Positions 52,271-63,807 of a stretch of 64,000 nt of DNA are shown piece by piece (positions within the stretch are counted from its first letter, which is position 1; each line of letters starts with the position of its first letter). The translations under genes and the position numbers were made by a program. The stretch is from Ptiloglossa arizonensis (taxonomy: Eukaryota; Arthropoda; Insecta; Hymenoptera; Colletidae): positions 248,001-312,000 of the forward strand of contig NW_027478873.1 of assembly GCF_051014685.1 (NCBI RefSeq), written 5' to 3'. The notes beneath the pieces are model-generated. The model saw nothing but the letters and a program-made list of their open reading frames with translations, did not search any database and had not been told where the DNA came from.

Positions 52271-55252
52271 CAGTTATTGGTCTCGAGTATCAGACTTGCG
52301 AAAACTTTGATGGTTTCTCAACCATTCCTTAACTTCAAACTCCCATATCTCGCGAACGGATTGACGAACTCGAGAAATTCCTGTTGCATCTGAAAGCAGA
52401 AACTCGCCCGATTACAACGGGATGTGCATTTTTGCCCTAGGCCATAGTAGTTATTGATTTCGAGTATAAGACATGCGAAAATTTTGATGGTGTCTCAACC
52501 ACCCCTTAAATTCAAACTCCCATATCTCGCGAACGGATTGACGAACTCGAGAAATTCCTGTTGCATCTGAAAGCAGAAACTCGCCCGATTACAACGGTAT
52601 TTGTATCTTTCCCCTAGGCCATTGCAGTTATTGCTTTCGAGTATCAGACTTGCGAAAATTTTGATGGTTTCTCAACCGTTCCTCAATTTCAAACTCGCAT
52701 ATCTCGCGAACGGATTGACGAACTCGAGAAATTCCTGTTGCATCTGAAAGCAGAAACTCGCCCGATTACAACGATGTGTTCTTTTCCCCTAGGCCATTGC
52801 AGTTATTGGTTTCGAGTATCAGACTTGCGAAAACTTTGATGGTTTCTCAACCATTCCTCAATTTCAAACTCGCATATCTCGCGAACGGATTGACGAACTC
52901 GAGAAATTCCTGTTGCATCTGAAAGCAGAAACTCGCCCGATTACAACGATGTGTTCTTTTCCCCTAGGCCATTGCAGTTATTGGTTTCGAGTATCAGACT
53001 TGCGAAAACTTTGATGGTTTCTCAACCATTCCTCAATTTCAAACTCGCATATCTCGCGAACGGTTTGACGAACTCGAGAAATTCCTGTTGCATCTGAAAG
53101 CAGAAACTCGCCCGATTACAACGGTATTTGTATTTTTCCCCTAGGCCATTGCAGTTATTGGTTTCGAGTATCAGACTTGCGAAAACTTTGATGGTATCTC
53201 AACCATTCCTTAACTTCAAACTCCCATATCTCGCGAACGGATTGACGAACTCGAGAAATTCCTGTTGCATCTGAAAGCAGAAACTCGCCCGATTACAACG
53301 GTATGTGTATTTTTGCCCTGGACCATAGTAGTTATTTGTTTCAAGTATCAGATTCCGAAAATTTTGATGGTTTCTCAACCATTCCTTAACTTCAAACTCC
53401 CATATCTCCCGAACGGATTGACGAACTCGAGAAATTCCTGTTGCATCTGAAAGCAGAAACTCGCCCGAATACAACGGTTTGTGCATTTTTGCCCTAGGCC
53501 ATAGTAGTTATTGGTTTCGAGTATCAGATTCCGAAAATTTTGATGGTTTCTCAACCATTCCTCAATTTCAAACTCGCATATCTCGCGAACGGATTGACGA
53601 ACTCGAGATATTCCTGTTGCATCTGAAAGCAGAAACTCGCCCGATTACAACGGTATTTGTATTTTTCCCCTAGGCCATTGTAGTTATTGCTTTGGAGTAT
53701 CAGACATGCGAAAACTTTGATGGTTTCTCAACCATTCCTTAACTTCAAACTCCCATATCTCGCGAACGGATTGACGAACTCGAGAAATTCCTGTTGCATC
53801 TGAAAGCAGAAACTCGCCCGATTACAACGGTATTTGTATTTTTCCCCGAGGCCATTGTAGTTATTGCTTTGGAGTATCAGACATGCGAAAACTTTGATGG
53901 TTTCTCAACCATTCCTTAACTTCAAACTCCCATATCTCGCGAACGGATTGACGAACTCGAGAAATTCCTATTGTATTTGAAGGTAGAAACTCGCCCGATT
54001 ACAATGGTGTGTGTACCTTTCCCCTAGGCCATTGCAGTTATTGGTCTCGAGTATCAGACTTGCGAAAACTTTGATGGTTTCACAACCATTCCTTAACTTC
54101 AAACTCCCATATCTCGAGAACGGATTGACGAACTCGAGAAATTCCTATTGTATTTGAAGGTAGAAACTCGCCCGATTACAATGGTGTGTGTACTTTTCCC
54201 CTAGGCCATTGCAGTTATTGGTCTCGAGTATCAGACTTGCGAAAACTTTGATGGTTTCTCAACCATTCCTTAACTTCAAACTCCCATATCTCGCGAACGG
54301 ATTGACGAACTCGAGAAATTCCTGTTGCATCTGAAAGCAGAAACTCGCCCGATTACAACGGGATGTGCATTTTTGCCCTAGGCCATAGTAGTTATTGATT
54401 TCGAGTATAAGACATGCGAAAATTTTGATGGTGTCTCAACCACCCCTTAAATTCAAACTCCCATATCTCGCGAACGGATTGACGAACTCGAGAAATTCCT
54501 GTTGCATCTGAAAGCAGAAACTTGCCCGAATACAACGGTTTGTGCATTTTTGCCCTAGGCCATAGTAGTTATTGGTTTCGAGTATCAGATTCCGAAAATT
54601 TTGATGGTTTCTCAACCATTCCTCAATTTCAAACTCGCATATCTCGCGAACGGATTGACGAACTCGAGATATTACTGTTGCATCTGAAAGTAGAAACTCG
54701 CCCGATTACAATGGTGTGTGTACTTTTCCCTTAGACCATTCCAGTTATTGGTTTCGTGTATCAGACTTGCGAAATTTTTGATTGTTTCTCAACCATTCCT
54801 TAACTTCAATCTCCCATATCTCGCGAACGGATTGACGAACTCGAGAAATTCCTATTGCATCTGAAGGCAGAAACTCGCCCGATTACAATGGTGTGTGTAC
54901 TTTTCCCCTAGGCCATTGCAGTTATTGGTTTCGAGCATCAGACTTGCGAAAACTTTGATGGTTTCTCAACCATTCCTTAACTTCAAACTCCCATATCTCG
55001 CGAACGGATTGACGAACTCGAAAAATTCCTGTTGCATCTGAAAGTAGAAACTTGCCCGATTACAATGGTGTTTGTACTTTTCCCCTAGGCCATTCCAGTT
55101 AATGGTTTCGAGTATCAGACTTGCGAAAATTTTGATGGTTTCTCAACCATTCCATAACTTCAAACTCCTGTGGCGGCACTACCCACGCCTGCCACCAGAG
55201 GGAAACTCACCACCAACCGTTTCCCGCAAGTTCCCGTACCTGCTGCGATCGC

Positions 55253-55260
55253 TATATATA
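55253..55260 (+). promoter_or_regulatory. Candidate TATA box in LTR-like element, copy 1
   Basis: TATATATA in a CG-containing context, 34 bp upstream of the first predicted ribozyme base. If this is an LTR promoter, transcription would start just before or within the ribozyme. The same tract lies at 59395-59402 and 63892-63899 in the other copies. Sequence match only. Confidence 0.3.
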
Positions 55261-55288
55261 CGACCTCTTACCGATCTTCCAATGTCCC

Positions 55289-55357
55289 GGCGTATAAGGC
55301 AGGGCCTGCTAGGATGCCTTACTGACGAGTCCACTAACAGGCCCGGGATGAAACGCT
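55289..55357 (+). ncRNA. Type III hammerhead ribozyme candidate, copy 1
   Basis: A full hammerhead can be drawn. Stem III is GCGU (55290-55293) with ACGC (55353-55356), extended by a G-U pair. The cleavage triplet is GUA, with predicted cleavage between 55294 and 55295. Stem I is UAAGGCA (55295-55301) with UGCCUUA (55315-55321), seven perfect pairs. The core CUGACGA (55322-55328) keeps the invariant CUGA.GA. Stem II is GUCC (55329-55332) with GGAU (55346-55349), all paired with one G-U. GAA plus the A that pairs with U of the triplet (55350-55353) complete the core. Stem III is the open helix, so the topology is type III. Loop I GGGCCUG (55302-55308) is exactly complementary to loop II CAGGCCC (55338-55344), fitting the loop-loop contact that natural hammerheads need for fast cleavage. 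Confidence 0.85.
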
Positions 55358-58300
55358 TATCCCCACTCCTTTTCCTATTTCCGTTCTCTCCTACCTTAAA
55401 CATCTTATTAGAGCCGCCAAACTCCCATATCACGCGAACGGATTGACGAACTCGAGAAATTCCTGTTGCATCTGAAAGCAGAAACTCGCCCGATTACAAC
55501 GGGATGTGCATTTTTCCCCTAGGCCATTGCAGTTATTGCTTTCGAGTATCAGACTTGCGAAAATTTTGATGGTTTCTCAACCGTTCCTCAATTTCAAACT
55601 CGCATATCTCGCGAACGGATTGACGAACTCGAGAAATTCCTGTTGCATCTGAAAGCAGAAACTCGCCCGATTACAACGATGTGTTCTTTTCCCCTAGGCC
55701 ATTGCAGTTATTGGTTTCGAGTATCAGACTTGCGAAAACTTTGATGGTTTCTCAACCATTCCTCAATTTCAAACTCGCATATCTCGCGAACGGATTGACG
55801 AACTCGAGAAATTCCTGTTGCATCTGAAAGCAGAAACTCGCCCGATTACAACGATGTGTTCTTTTCCCCTAGGCCATTGCAGTTATTGGTTTCGAGTATC
55901 AGACTTGCGAAAACTTTGATGGTTTCTCAACCATTCCTCAATTTCAAACTCGCATATCTCGCGAACGGATTGACGAACTCGAGAACTTCCTGTTGCATCT
56001 GAAAGCAGAAACTCGCCCGATTACAACTGTATTTGTATTTTTCCCCTAGGCCATTGCAGTTATTGCTTTCGAGTATCAGACTTGCGAAAACTTTGATGGT
56101 TTCTCAACCATTCCTTAACTTCAAACTCCCATATCTCGCGAACGGATTGACGAACTCGAGAAATTCCTGTTGCATCTGAAAGCAGAAACTCGCCCGATTA
56201 CAACGGTTTGTGCATTTTTGTCCTAGGCCATAGTAGTTATTGGTTTCAAGTATCAGATTCCGAAAATTTTGATGGTTTCCCAACCATTCCTCAATTTCAA
56301 ACTCGCATATCTCGCGAACGGATTGACGAACTCGAGAAATTCCTGTTGCATCTGAAAGCAGAAACTCGCCCGATTACAACGGTGTGTGTACTTTTCCCCT
56401 AGGCCATTGCAGTTATTGGTTTCGAGTATTAGACTTGCGAAAACTTTGATGGTTTCTCAACCATTCCTCAATTTCAAACTCGCATATCTCGCGAACGGAT
56501 TGACGAACTCGAGAAATTCCTGTTGCATCTGAAAGCAGAAACTCGCCCGATTACAACGGTATTTGGATTTTTCCCCTAGGCCATTGTAGTTATTGCTTTG
56601 GAGTATCAGACATGCGAAAACTTTGATGGTTTCTCAACCATTCCTTAACTTCAAACTCCCATGTCTCGCGAACGGATTGACGAACTCGAGAAGTTCCTGT
56701 TGCATCTGAAAGTAGAAACTAGCCCGATTACAGTGGTGTGTGTACTTTTCCCTTAGGCCATTCCAGTTATTGGTTTCGTGTATCAGACTTGCGAAATTTT
56801 TGATTGTTTCTCAACCATTCCTTAACTTCAAACTCCCATATCTCGCGAACGGATTGACGAACTCGAGAAATTCCTATTGTATTTGAAGGTAGAAACTCGC
56901 ACGATTACAATGGTGTGTGTACTTTTCCCCTAGGCCATTGCAGTTATTGGTCTCGAGTATCAGACTTGCGAAAACTTTGATGGTTTCTCAACCATTCCTC
57001 AATTTCAAACTCGCATATCTCGCGAACGGATTGACGAACTCGAGATATTCCTGTTGCATCTGAAAGCAGAAACTCGCCCAATTACAACGGTATTTGTATT
57101 TTTCCCCTAGGCCATTGTAGTTGTTGCTTTGGAGTATCAGACATGCGAAAACTTTGATGGTTTCTCAACCATTCCTTAACTTCAAACTCCCATATCTCGC
57201 GAACGGATTGACGAACTCGAGAAATTCCTGTTGCATCTGAAAGCAGAAACTCGCCCGATTACAACGGTATTTGTATTTTTCCCCTAGGCCATTGTAGTTA
57301 TTGCTTTGGAGTATCAGACATGCGAAAACTTTGATGGTTTCTCAACCATTCCTTAACTTCAAACTCCCATATCTCGCGAACGGATTGACGAACTCGAGAA
57401 ATTCCAATTGTATTTGAAGGTAGAAACTCGCCCGATTACAATGGTGTGTGTACTTTTCCCCTAGGCCATTGCAGTTATTGGTCTCGAGTATCAGACTTGC
57501 GAAAACTTTGATGGTTTCACAACCATTCCTTAACTTCAAACTCCCATATCTCGAGAACGGATTGACGAACTCGAGAAATTCCTATTGTATTTGAAGGTAG
57601 AAACTCGCCCGATTACAATGGTGTGTGTACTTTTCCCCTAGGCCATTGCACTTATTGGTCTCGAGTATCAGACTTGCGAAAACTTTGATGGTTTCTCAAC
57701 CATTCCTTAACTTCAAACTCCCATATCTCGCGAACGGATTGACGAACTCGAGAAATTCCTGTTGCATCTGAAAGCAGAAACTCGCCCGATTACAACGGGA
57801 TGTGCATTTTTGCCCTAGGCCATAGTAGTTATTGATTTCGAGTATAAGACATGCGAAAATTTTGATGGTGTCTCAACCACTCCTTAAATTCAAACTCCCA
57901 TATCTCGCGAACGGATTGACGAACTCGAGAAATTCCTGTTGCATCTGAAAGCAGAAACTCGCCCGATTACAACGGTATTTGTATCTTTCCCCTAGGCCAT
58001 TGCAGTTATTGCTTTCGAGTATCAGACTTGCGAAAATTTTGATGGTTTCTCAACCGTTCCTCAATTTCAAACTCGCATATCTCGCGAACGGATTGACGAA
58101 CTCGAGAAATTCCTGTTGCATCTGAAAGCAGAAACTCGCCCGATTACAACGATGTGTTCTTTTCCCCTAGGCCATTGTAGTTATTGCTTTGGAGTATCAG
58201 ACATGCGAAAACTTTGATGGTTTCTCAACCATTCCTTAACTTCAAACTCCCATATCTCGCGAACGGACTGACGAACTCGAGAAATTCCTGTTGCATCTGA

Positions 58301-59310
58301 AAGCAGAAACTCGCCCGATTACAACGGTATTTGTATTTTTCCCCTAGGCCATTGCAGTTATTGGTTTCGAGTATCAGACTTGCGAAAACTTTGATGGTAT
58401 CTCAACCATTCCTTAACTTCAAATTCCCATATCTCGCGAACGGATTGACGAACTCGAGGATTTCCTGTTGCATCTGAAAGCAGAAACTCGCCCGATTACA
58501 ACGGTATGTGTATTTTTGCCCTGGACCATAGTAGTTATTTGTTTCAAGTATCAGATTCCGAAAATTTTGATGGTTTCTCAACCATTCCTTAACTTCAAAC
58601 TCCCATATCTCCCGAACGGATTGACGAACTCGAGAAATTCCTGTTGCATCTGAAAGCAGAAACTCGCCCGAATACAACGGTTTGTGCATTTTTGCCCTAG
58701 GCCATAGTAGTTATTGGTTTCGAGTATCAGATTCCGAAAATTTTGATGGTTTCTCAACCATTCCTCAATTTCAAACTCGCATATCTCGCGAACGGATTGA
58801 CGAACTCGAGATATTACTGTTGCATCTGAAAGTAGAAACTCGCCCGATTACAATGGTGTGTGTACTTTTCCCTTAGACCATTCCAGTTATTGGTTTCGTG
58901 TATCAGACTTGCGAAATTTTTGATTGTTTCTCAACCATTCCTTAACTTCAATCTCCCATATCTCGCGAACGGATTGACGAACTCGAGAAATTCCTATTGC
59001 ATCTGAAGGCAGAAACTCGCCCGATTACAATGGTGTGTGTACTTTTCCCCTAGGCCATTGCAGTTATTGGTTTCGAGCATCAGACTTGCGAAAACTTTGA
59101 TGGTTTCTCAACCATTCCTTAACATCAAACTCCCGTATCTCGCGAACGGATTGACGAACTCGAAAAATTCCTGTTGCATCTGAAAGTAGAAACTTGCCCG
59201 ATTACAATGGTGTTTGTACTTTTCCCCTAGGCCATTCCAGTTAATGGTTTCGAGTATCAGACTTGCGAAAATTTTGATGGTTTCTCAACCATTCCATAAC
59301 TTCAAACTCT

Positions 59311-59561
59311 TGTGGCGGCACTACCCACGCTTGCCACCAGAGGGAAACTCACCACCAACCGTTTCCCGCAAGTTCCCGTACCTGCTGCGATCGCTATATA
59401 TACGACCTCTTACCGATCTTCCAATGTCCCGGCGTATAAGGCAGGGCCTGCTAGGATGCCTTACTGACGAGTCCACTAACAGGCCCGGAATGAAACGCTT
59501 ATCCCCACTCCTTTTCCTATTTCCGTTCTCTCCTACCTTAAACATCTTATTAGAGCTGCCA
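59311..59561 (+). mobile_element. 251-bp LTR-like / retrozyme-like element, copy 2
   Basis: Same element at the same satellite position, 4,142 bp downstream of copy 1. The left flank is AACTCT (59305-59310) and the right flank AACTCC (59562-59567), the same target duplication with one C-to-T change. About three internal differences from copy 1 are seen: CGCCTG to CGCTTG, GGGAT to GGAAT in ribozyme stem II, and GAGCCGCC to GAGCTGCC. The shared insertion point and flanks mean it was copied with the satellite, not inserted anew. Confidence 0.75.
59431..59499 (+). ncRNA. Type III hammerhead ribozyme candidate, copy 2
   Basis: Same fold as copy 1: GCGU at 59432-59435, predicted cleavage between 59436 and 59437, perfect 7-bp stem I, CUGACGA and GAAA cores, and complementary loops. 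A G-to-A change gives GGAAU before GAAA, so stem II loses a C-G pair (GUCC against GAAU) or must bulge. It is probably weaker than copy 1. Confidence 0.75.
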
Positions 59562-62500
59562 AACTCCCATATCACGCGAACGGATTGACGAACTCGAGAA
59601 ATTCCTGTTGCATCTGAAAGCAGAAACTCGCCCGATTACAACGGGATGTGCATTTTTGCCCTAGGCCATAGTAGTTATTGGTTTCGAGTATAAGACATGC
59701 GAAAATTTTGATGGTTTCTCAACCATTCCTTAACTTCAAACTCCCATATCTCGCGAACGGATTGACGAACTCGAAAAATTCCTGTTGCATCTGAAAGTAG
59801 AAACTTGCCCGATTGCAATGGTGTGTGTACTTTTCCCCTAGGCCATTCCAGTTAATGGTTTCGAGTATCAGACTTGCGAAAACTTTGATGGTTTCTCAAC
59901 CATTCCTTAACTTCAAACTCCCATATCTCGCGAACGGATTGACGAACTCGAGAAATTCCTGTTGCATCTGAAAGTAGAAACTCGCCCGATTACAATGGTG
60001 TGTGTACTTTTCCCTTAGGCCATTCCAGTTATTGGTTTCGTGTATCAGACTTGCGAAATTTTTGATTGCTTCTCAACCATTCCTTAACTTCAAACTCCCA
60101 TATCCCGCGAACGGATTGACGAACTCGAGAAATTCCTATTGCATCTGAAGGCAGAAACTCGCCCGATTACAACGGTTTGTGCATTTTTGCCCTAGGCCAT
60201 AGTAGTTATTGGTTTCGTGTATCAGACTTGCGAAATTTTTGATTGCTTCTCAACCATTCCTTAACTTCAAACTCCCATATATCGCGAACGGATTGACGAA
60301 CTCGAGATATTCCTATTGCATCTGAAGGCAGAAACTCGCCCGATTACAATGGTGTGTGTACTTTTCCCCTAGGCCATTGCAGTTATTGGTTTCGAGTATC
60401 AGACTTTCGAAAACTTTGATGGTTTCTCAACCATTCCTTAACTTCAAACTCCCATATCTCGCGAACGGATTGACGAACTCGAAAAATTCCTGTTGCATCT
60501 GAAAGTAGAAACTTGCCCGATTGCAATGGTGTGTGTACTTTTCCCCTAGGCCATTCCAGTTAATGGTTTCGAGTATCAGACTTGCGAAAATTTTGATGGT
60601 TTCTCAACCATTCCATAACTTCAAACTCCCATATCACGCGAGCGGATTGACGAACTCGAGAAATTCCTGTTGCATCTGAAAGTAGAAACTTGCCCGATTG
60701 CAATGGTGTGTGTACTTTTCCCCTAGGCCATTCCAGTTAATGGTTTCGAGTATCAGACTTGCGAAAACTTTGATGGTTTCTCAACCATTCCTCAATTTCA
60801 AACTCGCATATCTCGCGAACGGATTGACGAACTCGAGAAATTCCTCTTGCATCTGAAAGCAGAAACTCGCCCGATTACAACGGTACTTGTATTTTTCCCC
60901 TAGGCCATTGCAGTTATTGCTTTCGAGTATCAGACTTGCGAAAACTTTGATGGTTTCTCAACCATTCCTTAACTTCAAACTCCCATATCTCGCGAACGGA
61001 TTGACGAACTCGAGAAATTCCTGTTGCATCTGAAAGCAGAAACTCGCCCGATTACAACGGTTTGTGCATTTTTGCCCTAGGCCATAGTAGTTATTGGTTT
61101 CAAGTATCAGACTTGCGTAAATTTTGATGGTTTCTTAACCATTCCATAACTTCAAACTCCCATATATGCGAACGGATTGACGAACTCGAGACATTCCTGT
61201 TGCATCTGAAAGCAGAAACTCGCCCGATTACAACGGGATGTGCATTTTTGCCCTAGGCCATAGTAGTTATTGATTTCGAGTATAAGACATGCGAAAATTT
61301 TAATGGTGTCTCAACCACTCCTTAATTTCAAACTCCCATATCTCGCGAACGGATTGACGAACTCGAGAAATTCCTGTTGCATCTGAAAGCAGAAACTCGC
61401 CCGATTACAACGGTATTTGTATTTTTCCCCTAGGCCATTGCAGTTATTGCTTTCGAGTATCAGACTTGCGAAAATTTTGATGGTTTCTCAACCGTTCCTC
61501 AATTTCAAACGCGCATATCTCGCGAACGGATTGACGAACACGAGAAATTCCTGTTGCATCTGAAAGCAGAAACTCGCCCGATTACAACGATGTGTTCTTT
61601 TCCCCTAGGCCATTGCAGTTATTGGTTTCGAGTATCAGACTTGCGAAAACTTTGATGGTTTCTCAACCATTCCTCAATTTCAAACTCCCATATCTCGCGA
61701 ACGGATTGACGAACTCGAGAAATTCCTGTTGCATCTGAAAGCAGAAACTCGCCCGATTACAACGGTTTGTGCATTTTTGCCCTAGGCCATAGTAGTTATT
61801 GGTTTCAAGTATCAGATTCCGAAAATTTTGATGGTTTCCCAACCATTCCTCAATTTCAAACTCGCATATCTCGCGAACGGATTGACGAACTCGAGAAATT
61901 CCTGTTGCATCTGAAAGCAGAAACTCGCCCGATTACAACGGTGTGTGTACTTTTCCCCTAGGCCATTGCAGTTATTGGTCTCGAGTATCAGACTTGCGAA
62001 AACTTTGATGGTTTCACAACCATTCCTTAACTTCAAACTCCCATATCTCGAGAACGGATTGACGAACTCGAGAAATTCCTATTGTATTTGAAGGTAGAAA
62101 CTCGCCCGATTACAATGGTGTGTGTACTTTTCCCCTAGGCCATTGCACTTATTGGTCTCGAGTATCAGACTTGCGAAAACTTTGATGGTTTCTCAACCAT
62201 TCCTTAACTTCAAACTCCCATATCTCGCGAACGGATTGACGAACTCGAGAAATTCCTGTTGCATCTGAAAGCAGAAACTCGCCCGATTACAACGGGATGT
62301 GCATTTTTGCCCTAGGCCATAGTAGTTATTGATTTCGAGTATAAGACATGCGAAAATTTTGATGGTGTCTCAACCACTCCTTAAATTCAAACTCCCATAT
62401 CTCGCGAACGGATTGACGAACTCGAGAAATTCCTGTTGCATCTGAAAGCAGAAACTCGCCCGATTACAACGGTATTTGTATCTTTCCCCTAGGCCATTGC

Positions 62501-63807
62501 AGTTATTGCTTTCGAGTATCAGACTTGCGAAAATTTTGATGGTTTCTCAACCGTTCCTCAATTTCAAACTCGCATATCTCGCGAACGGATTGACGAACTC
62601 GAGAAATTCCTGTTGCATCTGAAAGCAGAAACTCGCCCGATTACAACGATGTGTTCTTTTCCCCTAGGCCATTGTAGTTATTGCTTTGGAGTATCAGACA
62701 TGCGAAAACTTTGATGGTTTCTCAACCATTCCTTAACTTCAAACTCCCATATCTCGCGAACGGACTGACGAACTCGAGAAATTCCTGTTGCATCTGAAAG
62801 CAGAAACTCGCCCGATTACAACGGTATTTGTATTTTTCCCCTAGGCCATTGCAGTTATTGGTTTCGAGTATCAGACTTGCGAAAACTTTGATGGTATCTC
62901 AACCATTCCTTAACTTCAAATTCCCATATCTCGCGAACGGATTGACGAACTCGAGGATTTCCTGTTGCATCTGAAAGCAGAAACTCGCCCGATTACAACG
63001 GTATGTGTATTTTTGCCCTGGACCATAGTAGTTATTTGTTTCAAGTATCAGATTCCGAAAATTTTGATGGTTTCTCAACCATTCCTTAACTTCAAACTCC
63101 CATATCTCCCGAACGGATTGACGAACTCGAGAAATTCCTGTTGCATCTGAAAGCAGAAACTCGCCCGAATACAACGGTTTGTGCATTTTTGCCCTAGGCC
63201 ATAGTAGTTATTGGTTTCGAGTATCAGATTCCGAAAATTTTGATGGTTTCTCAACCATTCCTCAATTTCAAACTCGCATATCTCGCGAACGGATTGACGA
63301 ACTCGAGATATTACTGTTGCATCTGAAAGTAGAAACTCGCCCGATTACAATGGTGTGTGTACTTTTCCCTTAGACCATTCCAGTTATTGGTTTCGTGTAT
63401 CAGACTTGCGAAATTTTTGATTGTTTCTCAACCATTCCTTAACTTCAATCTCCCATATCTCGCGAACGGATTGACGAACTCGAGAAATTCCTATTGCATC
63501 TGAAGGCAGAAACTCGCCCGATTACAATGGTGTGTGTACTTTTCCCCTAGGCCATTGCAGTTATTGGTTTCGAGCATCAGACTTGCGAAAACTTTGATGG
63601 TTTCTCAACCATTCCTTAACTTCAAACTCCCGTATCTCGCGAACGGATTGACGAACTCGAAAAATTCCTGTTGCATCTGAAAGTAGAAACTTGCCCGATT
63701 ACAATGGTGTTTGTACTTTTCCCCTAGGCCATTCCAGTTAATGGTTTCGAGTATCAGACTTGCGAAAATTTTGATGGTTTCTCAACCATTCCATAACTTC
63801 AAACTCT

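Larger units (their letters stand above)
55169..55419 (+). mobile_element. 251-bp LTR-like / retrozyme-like element, copy 1
   Basis: Non-satellite sequence inserted within one monomer. It starts TGTGGCGGCAC and ends AGAGCCGCCA, so it has TG...CA termini with a short TGGCGGC/GCCGCCA inverted repeat. The satellite bases AACTCC occur on both sides (55163-55168 and 55420-55425). Removing the insert and one AACTCC restores a normal monomer, so this is a perfect 6-bp target-site duplication. Inside are a TATATATA tract (55253-55260) and a hammerhead ribozyme (55289-55357). There is no open frame, primer-binding site or internal region, so it looks like a solo LTR, or a small non-autonomous element comparable to plant retrozymes, whose LTRs also carry type III hammerheads. 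The element family is not recognised. Confidence 0.75.

Noticed and set aside
55072..55446. 124-codon + frame and 84-codon minus frame across the LTR-like insert, repeated at 59214 and 59321
   Set aside because: They read from satellite through the insert and back into satellite. The region is explained by the ribozyme element, and there is no coding signature.
17422..63373. Dozens of recurrent 61-124 codon frames in the satellite (for example starting MHLKAETRPITT or MCIFALGHSSYW)
   Set aside because: The monomer is 177 bp, a multiple of three, so frames persist across units and recur with them. Both strands show such frames, each stops at fixed satellite positions, and none has a recognisable domain.
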